9,203 bases of DNA. It comes from an uncultured Bacteroidota bacterium. Lineage in GTDB: Bacteria > Bacteroidota > Bacteroidia > Chitinophagales > Chitinophagaceae. The notes below the pieces were generated by a model. The model worked only from the letters and a program-made list of their open reading frames with translations. It did no database searches and was not told the origin of the DNA. Below, piece after piece: positions 5,181 through 9,203 of this stretch; within the stretch, counting starts at the first letter, position 1; each line of letters opens with the position of its first letter. A program made the translations under genes and the position numbers. The DNA is taken from NCBI GenBank assembly GCA_946479055.1, contig CAMLEX010000152.1, positions 1 through 9,203 on the forward strand, written 5' to 3'.

Positions 5181-6671
5181 TTATTCCGTCCAGGCTTGTG
5201 CTGCTTTCACCGCTTTCTTCCAGTTTTTCTGCAGTTCATTTCTTTTCTCATCATCCATTGCCGGAACGAAAGCTTTATCCTTTTGCCAGTATTGTTGTAA
5301 CTCATCCATACTTTTCCAATAGCCAACAGCCAGCCCAGCAAGATAGGCGGCACCTAAGGCGGTTGTTTCTGTTACTTGTGGTCTTATTACCTGTGTATTT
5401 AAAATATCACTTTGAAATTGCATCAACTGGTTATTAACTGTAGCGCCACCATCTACACGAACTTCTTTGATTGGCAAACCTGCATCAGCTTCCATTGCTT
5501 TCAGCAGATCCATGGATTGAAATGCTATGCTTTCAATAGCTGCTCTTGCAATATGTGCATCTGTTGACCCTCTTGTAATACCAACAATAATCCCTCTTGC
5601 ATGCTGATTCCAGTAAGGGGCGCCAAGTCCTGTGAATGCAGGAACAAAATAAACGCCACCATTATCTTCTGCCTTTACTGCCAGTGCTTCTACATCAGCG
5701 GATGTTTGTATAATCTTTAATCCATCCCTTAACCATTGAACGACCGCACCACCAATGAATACACTTCCTTCTAAAGCATACTGCACCTCACCATTTACTT
5801 TCCACGCAATGGTAGTAAGCAAATTATTTTTTGATGCAACAGGTTTTGTTCCTGTATTCATCAGCATAAAACAACCCGTGCCATACGTGTTTTTCACCAT
5901 TCCAGGTTGTGTACACATTTGTCCAAACAAAGCGGATTGCTGATCGCCGGCAATACCGCTGACAGGAACAGGAGTAGCTGTTAATATATTTTCTGTATGT
6001 CCATAAATTTCACTGCTTGATCTTACTTCGGGCAACATGCTTTCTGGTATGCCAAATAATTTCAAAAGATCCTGGTCCCACTGTAGTGTATGGATATTGT
6101 ATAATAATGTTCTTGATGCATTGGATACATCAGTAGCATGTACTTTACCATTGGTGAGTTTCCAAAGTAACCAACTATCAATGGTCCCAAAACATAATTC
6201 ACCTTTTTGTGCTTTATCTCTTGCGCCTTCTACATTGTCCAAAATCCATTTTACTTTGGTGCCGGAGAAATAAGCATCAGTAACCAGTCCTGTTTTTTCT
6301 TGAATGTTTTCAGCATAACCCTCTTTTTTTAATTTATCACAATAGTCAGCTGTTCTCCTGTCTTGCCATACTATTGCATTGCAGATCGGAAGATGCGTAT
6401 CCCTGTCCCAGACAACTGTTGTTTCTCTTTGATTGGTGATGCCGATAGCAGCTATATCTGCAACAGTTAAACCGGCTTTCAATACTGCTTCCGTAGCAAC
6501 ACCCAGTTGTGTGCTCCATATTTCATTCGCATCATGCTCTACCCAACCCGGTTGCGGAAAAATTTGTGTGAATTCTTTTTGTGCGGTAGCGACAATACTT
6601 CCTTTCTTATCAAAAATTATAGCTCTTGAGCTCGTCGTTCCCTGGTCCAGGGATAAAATGTATTTGGCCAT
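5181..6671 (-). CDS. glpK: Glycerol kinase
   Basis: This 496-residue FGGY-family kinase uses ATP to convert glycerol to sn-glycerol 3-phosphate, trapping glycerol that enters through GlpF. It is full length. The ATP phosphate loop DQGTTSSR is at 9-16. Glycerol-contact residues are in NQRE (Arg82, Glu83), Trp102, DAYF (Tyr134) and [10 protein letters not shown] (catalytic-base Asp243). The FGGY signature region [15 protein letters not shown] and the DGGA motif of the second lobe are intact. The segment just before GIAGDQQ (about 226-238, [12 protein letters not shown]) lacks the glycine-rich loop with Arg that binds fructose 1,6-bisphosphate in E. coli. It also lacks the histidine phosphorylated by the PTS in Gram-positive enzymes, so neither control is expected. 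The ATG at 6671 is the first in frame with [11 protein letters not shown]. glpF follows and the phosphodiesterase gene precedes. Confidence 0.97.
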   Translation of the reverse strand: MAKYILSLDQGTTSSRAIIFDKKGSIVATAQKEFTQIFPQPGWVEHDANEIWSTQLGVATEAVLKAGLTVADIAAIGITNQRETTVVWDRDTHLPICNAIVWQDRRTADYCDKLKKEGYAENIQEKTGLVTDAYFSGTKVKWILDNVEGARDKAQKGELCFGTIDSWLLWKLTNGKVHATDVSNASRTLLYNIHTLQWDQDLLKLFGIPESMLPEVRSSSEIYGHTENILTATPVPVSGIAGDQQSALFGQMCTQPGMVKNTYGTGCFMLMNTGTKPVASKNNLLTTIAWKVNGEVQYALEGSVFIGGAVVQWLRDGLKIIQTSADVEALAVKAEDNGGVYFVPAFTGLGAPYWNQHARGIIVGITRGSTDAHIARAAIESIAFQSMDLLKAMEADAGLPIKEVRVDGGATVNNQLMQFQSDILNTQVIRPQVTETTALGAAYLAGLAVGYWKSMDELQQYWQKDKAFVPAMDDEKRNELQKNWKKAVKAAQAWTE

Positions 6672-6714
6672 TGCAATCGTTTAATCGTTTTTATAAAATT
6701 AAATATAAGTTGTT

Positions 6715-6792
6715 AGTCGGAAAGTCAGAAAGATCGGAGTCCGAAAGAATTTTCCCTGAGTTGAAATAGTCTTTCGAACTGACTTTCGGACG
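6715..6792. repeat. GTCNGAAA octamer array with inverted copies, in the phosphodiesterase-glpK spacer
   Basis: The forward units are GTCGGAAA (6716-6723), GTCAGAAA (6724-6731), GATCGGA (6732-6738) and GTCCGAAA (6739-6746). Inverted units follow at CTTTCG (6771-6776) and CTGACTTTCGGAC (6779-6791). CTGACTTTC (6779-6787) pairs perfectly with 6720-6728, and the stem continues past one mismatch through 6716-6718/6789-6791. Alternatively CTTTCGGAC (6783-6791) pairs perfectly with 6739-6747. Several exclusive hairpins are therefore possible. No T-run follows on the minus strand. The spacer divides the three-gene operon from glpK and may contain the glpK promoter, which I cannot place. Confidence 0.7.
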
Positions 6793-6801
6793 CCGGTTTT
6801 T

Positions 6802-7722
6802 CTATAGCTGAGAAAAATAATTCGGATAGTCCGTGATGATCCCATCGACTCCCAATTGTTTCATCTTTTTCATTTCCTCCAATGTATTCACCGTCCAGGG
6901 AATGAGCTTGATATTTCTTTTATGACATTCTTTCACCAGTTCTGGTGTCACCAATGAATAATGAGGGCTATACATCTGTGGTGAATAACCCAGTTCATTC
7001 AACTGCTGTTCAAATGATCTTTTATCTTTATCGGAAATCAGCACGGCCGTTACAATGTTAGGATATTTTTTATGCAATATTTGTAAAGGCCTGAAATCAA
7101 AAGATTGCAGGTAACTGCGATCTTCTATCTTTTTTTCTTTTACTACCTGCATTACCAGGTCTACTGTTTCTTCTACCGGCGGTTGTTTCGTGCCATCATA
7201 AGCCGCATTTGTTTTCAATTCAATATTGTACATTACTGGTTTGCCAATGCTTTTTGCATACCAGTCCGTGGAGTCTATCAACTCTCCCAGCAGTGGTTTG
7301 TAAGCCGGTATTTTTTGTTGCTGCGGAAAATCTTTGTGGGGTTTCAGGCCCACATCATATTTTTTAATGCTATCATAATTCATCTGGTAAAGCAAGTGTT
7401 TCTGCGCATCTTTACTATCCAGGTGTTTTCCATCAGGAGTAGTGCTGATGTCCGGGTGAAAATAGATGTCATGAGAGATGACCACTTTTTTGTCTTTGGA
7501 AATAAGTACATCTACCTCTACGGTGTTTACATCATAATCCAATGCCTTGTACATGGAAGGGATCGTATTTTCCGGCATCAATCCTCTTGTGCCACGGTGA
7601 CCTTCTTTGTTGAAGGCAGGTAATTTCATATGTGAAGAGCTATTCGAATTGCTCGGTTGAGACGAATTGCACGCAGCTAAGAGTATTAATCCTGTTCCTG
7701 CTATTATCAAAGGGGTCTTCAT
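6802..7722 (-). CDS. Glycerophosphodiester phosphodiesterase, lipoprotein
   Basis: This 306-residue GDPD-family enzyme hydrolyses glycerophosphodiesters (deacylated phospholipid headgroups) to sn-glycerol 3-phosphate and an alcohol. The precursor has a lipobox LAAC with Cys18 after a short hydrophobic stretch, then a Ser/Asn/Gln-rich linker (19-30). The enzyme is thus membrane-anchored in the envelope, probably facing the periplasm because no acidic export signal follows the Cys. The catalytic TIM-barrel motifs are complete: GHRGTRGLMPENT with His42, Arg43, Glu51 and Asn52; EVD with metal ligands Glu69 and Asp71; His84 in SHD; NIELK with Glu168 and Lys170; and PWTVNT near the C-terminus. The start ATG is 7 nt after the SGNH hydrolase stop, so the two are likely translationally coupled. 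glpK and glpF downstream would process its product once glycerol is freed. Confidence 0.95.
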   Translation of the reverse strand: MKTPLIIAGTGLILLAACNSSQPSNSNSSSHMKLPAFNKEGHRGTRGLMPENTIPSMYKALDYDVNTVEVDVLISKDKKVVISHDIYFHPDISTTPDGKHLDSKDAQKHLLYQMNYDSIKKYDVGLKPHKDFPQQQKIPAYKPLLGELIDSTDWYAKSIGKPVMYNIELKTNAAYDGTKQPPVEETVDLVMQVVKEKKIEDRSYLQSFDFRPLQILHKKYPNIVTAVLISDKDKRSFEQQLNELGYSPQMYSPHYSLVTPELVKECHKRNIKLIPWTVNTLEEMKKMKQLGVDGIITDYPNYFSQL

Positions 7723-7729
7723 GTATTTA

Positions 7730-8407
7730 TTATTTTAACCAGGTTTTTAATAAGGATGCCCATAATGCATAACCTGCAGCATTCAGGTGCAGCCCATCCA
7801 TGGTGTATTTCTTTTCTAATTTTTTATCGGCATTTAAAAAATGTGGATGCAGATCAATCATTGTGATCTTTTCTTCTGATGCGATTTCCTTTAACCGGCT
7901 ATTTACATACAAAATATGTTCATCTTTATTATAATGATTTTTGAATTGAGTGAACTCATTATTGACCGGCAATAGTGTTTGAAAATATATTTTAGTAGCA
8001 GGCGATGTTGATTTGATGCGCTGAATGATTTTTTTATAATTGTTTACAATGACCGAATCGGGAATATTTCGCTGAATATCATTGATACCAATCAGGATAA
8101 ATAATTTGGCAGGTTTGCCTTCTGTTACTTCATCCAATCTTTCCAGTATTCCGAAAGTAATATCACCGGAAATGCCACGTTTTCTTGCATTCGACACACC
8201 TAGCAATTCATTCCAGTCTGTTCCGGCTGTGATGCTATTGCCTAAAAAAATAATATCGGTTAAGGCATTCGGAAAACTCTGGAACTGTTCTACTTTAATA
8301 GCATAATTGTTCGGACGAACTGTACTGTCCCACTGTAGTGCTTGTGTTTGTGACTGAACAGAATGAAAAATAAAAAAGAAAATGAATGTCAAGACAAGTT
8401 TCTTCAT
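7730..8407 (-). CDS. Secreted SGNH/GDSL-family hydrolase
   Basis: This 225-residue esterase or lipase-type hydrolase has a signal peptide (MKKLVLTFIFFFIFHSVQSQ, cut near 18-20) and no lipobox, so it is periplasmic or secreted. The SGNH blocks are all present. Block I is GNSIT with nucleophile Ser58. Block II is RGISGD with an oxyanion-hole Gly (78 or 81). Block III is GIND with Asn109. Block V is DGLH with Asp204 and His207. The layout (GNSITAG, RGISGDI, LIGINDI, MDGLHLNAAGY) resembles acylhydrolases related to the PAF-acetylhydrolase subunits and carbohydrate deacetylases. The substrate cannot be fixed from sequence. The gene is 2 nt from the metallophosphoesterase stop and 7 nt from the next start. 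In this company, deacylation of a lysophospholipid or similar ester is a reasonable inference, but carbohydrate deacetylation is equally possible. Confidence 0.9.
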   Translation of the reverse strand: MKKLVLTFIFFFIFHSVQSQTQALQWDSTVRPNNYAIKVEQFQSFPNALTDIIFLGNSITAGTDWNELLGVSNARKRGISGDITFGILERLDEVTEGKPAKLFILIGINDIQRNIPDSVIVNNYKKIIQRIKSTSPATKIYFQTLLPVNNEFTQFKNHYNKDEHILYVNSRLKEIASEEKITMIDLHPHFLNADKKLEKKYTMDGLHLNAAGYALWASLLKTWLK

Positions 8408-8409
8408 AG

Positions 8410-9203
8410 TTAAATAGTATGTGTTGAAGTATATTTTTTACCAAAACGATCTGTTGCAAATACTTTTATTTCTTTGGTTGTTGCAGGAATGATGGCTTTA
8501 AACATATGTTCTGTTTTCCTCGGTTCTGCAAAGCCTCTTGGCTTGGGCAATTCAGGGCCAATCAAAGTAGAATAGGCGAGTGGATCAAAACCCTCAAATT
8601 GTTCCAACGAGCCTTGGTTACTTCCATCTACCCAATATTCCGTTTTCCATTCCGGGTCATGATTCCAGATATTTACCTGTAACTGTTTTTCATCATTTGC
8701 ATCGTTTACAAAAATTTTCATCTGGTGATCGGCTGATTCACCGGTTGATTGATAATGCCAGCTTAATTCTGTTCCATTTACTTTATAAACACCATAGCCG
8801 CAAGGTGTGCCATCTCCACAGATAGAACCCGTCCACCAGGCGCCGCAAACAGTACCATGATTATGTTCAAAAATATTCCCGTTGATTACATTGCGGTGAT
8901 AGTGTGTATGACCCGACATGATATGCACTTTCCTGTCTGCGAGGAGTGCATACAGGGCCTCATTATTTTTTATACCATTGTGAACAGGTATATGCGCACA
9001 TATAACCAGCAGGTGTTCATTGGGAACAAATGAAAGATCTTTCTGCAGCCAGTCCAGTTGATTTTGTGAAATATAGCCATCATATTCCCTGTCTTTACCC
9101 AAATATCTAACATCATCCATTACTACATAGTGCACTTTACCGCGATTGAAGGAATAATGCGTGGGGCCATACATTTGCTGGAAGGATTGATCAGATGTAT
9201 CAT
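8410..9203 (-). CDS. Calcineurin-like metallophosphoesterase with C-terminal domain, 5' end outside the window
   Basis: The frame is open from base 9201 to the stop at 8410. The Met at 9174 is internal, being preceded in frame by DTSDQSFQQ. Visible motifs, counting from that Met, are the C-terminal half of the metal site: ICAHIPVH with His61 and SGHTHYH with Gly88, His89 and His91. The N-terminal part (DxH, GDxxD, GNHD) lies beyond the edge. After the catalytic fold, from about residue 105, comes a Cys- and Gly-rich segment (HNHGTVCGAWWTGSICGDGTPCGYGVY). A beta-sandwich-like C-terminal domain follows (NIWNHDPEWKTEYWVDG to the end), the usual plan of Bacteroidota proteins with calcineurin-like N- and C-terminal domains. 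The domain plan suggests an exported enzyme, but the signal peptide is not in view. It is the first visible gene of the operon with the SGNH hydrolase and the phosphodiesterase. The substrate is unknown. Confidence 0.92.
   Translation of the reverse strand, partial: DTSDQSFQQMYGPTHYSFNRGKVHYVVMDDVRYLGKDREYDGYISQNQLDWLQKDLSFVPNEHLLVICAHIPVHNGIKNNEALYALLADRKVHIMSGHTHYHRNVINGNIFEHNHGTVCGAWWTGSICGDGTPCGYGVYKVNGTELSWHYQSTGESADHQMKIFVNDANDEKQLQVNIWNHDPEWKTEYWVDGSNQGSLEQFEGFDPLAYSTLIGPELPKPRGFAEPRKTEHMFKAIIPATTKEIKVFATDRFGKKYTSTHTI

Noticed and set aside
6715..6792. Intrinsic terminator for the three-gene operon
   Set aside because: The stems are strong, but no T-run follows on the minus strand, so it is listed as a repeat and hairpin instead.
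7105..7623. Rightward 172-codon open frame opposite the phosphodiesterase gene
   Set aside because: The opposite strand encodes a complete GDPD enzyme with all catalytic motifs. The Phe/Tyr/Ile-rich antisense translation is a shadow.
1..9203. Mobile element, prophage or defence system
   Set aside because: No transposase, integrase, nuclease, reverse transcriptase or target-site duplication was seen. All long frames are housekeeping, catabolic or small hypothetical genes.

Overview
The window looks like chromosomal DNA of a Bacteroidota bacterium, most likely of the Chitinophagaceae type. The reasons are an AT-rich composition, genes with no obvious Shine-Dalgarno sequences, Bacteroidota-style small lipoproteins, and the flavour of the proteins. 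No mobile element, CRISPR array, tRNA or rRNA gene is visible. The placement is an inference from sequence style, not from a database match.

Left part (1-2290). The 3' part of rsgA (circularly permuted ribosome-assembly GTPase) runs rightward off the left edge. It converges on three leftward genes: a 108-residue protein of unknown family, a very small lipoprotein, and a gamma-class carbonic anhydrase-like left-handed beta-helix protein. Between rsgA and its convergent neighbour lies a roughly 240-bp non-coding stretch. Part of it (about 905-1020) is unusually GC-rich and can fold into several hairpins.

Middle part (2291-4350). A 266-bp divergent intergenic region carries two kinds of degenerate short repeats. 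It is followed by a rightward class III PLP aminotransferase of the acetylornithine/ornithine aminotransferase type and by a small signal-peptide-bearing protein with two C-terminal membrane segments. A textbook bidirectional terminator (4316-4350) ends this block.

Right part (4372-9203). Five leftward genes follow. In transcription order they are a calcineurin-like metallophosphoesterase (cut by the right edge), an SGNH/GDSL hydrolase, a lipoprotein glycerophosphodiester phosphodiesterase, glycerol kinase (glpK) and glycerol facilitator (glpF). The first three are spaced by 2 and 7 nt and are surely one operon. glpK and glpF follow after gaps of 130 and 101 nt. Together they suggest a phospholipid-headgroup or glycerophosphodiester salvage locus: an envelope phosphodiesterase, esterase and phosphoesterase release glycerol (or glycerol 3-phosphate), GlpF lets glycerol in and GlpK phosphorylates it.

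The most unusual non-gene signal is in the spacers. At least five intergenic spacers are filled with degenerate tandem repeats of about 7-8 bp (one of 19-20 bp), each spacer built from a different word. Three of them are arranged as inverted pairs that form long imperfect hairpins, two of which touch or nearly touch a gene's stop codon. The other gene content is ordinary for the phylum.
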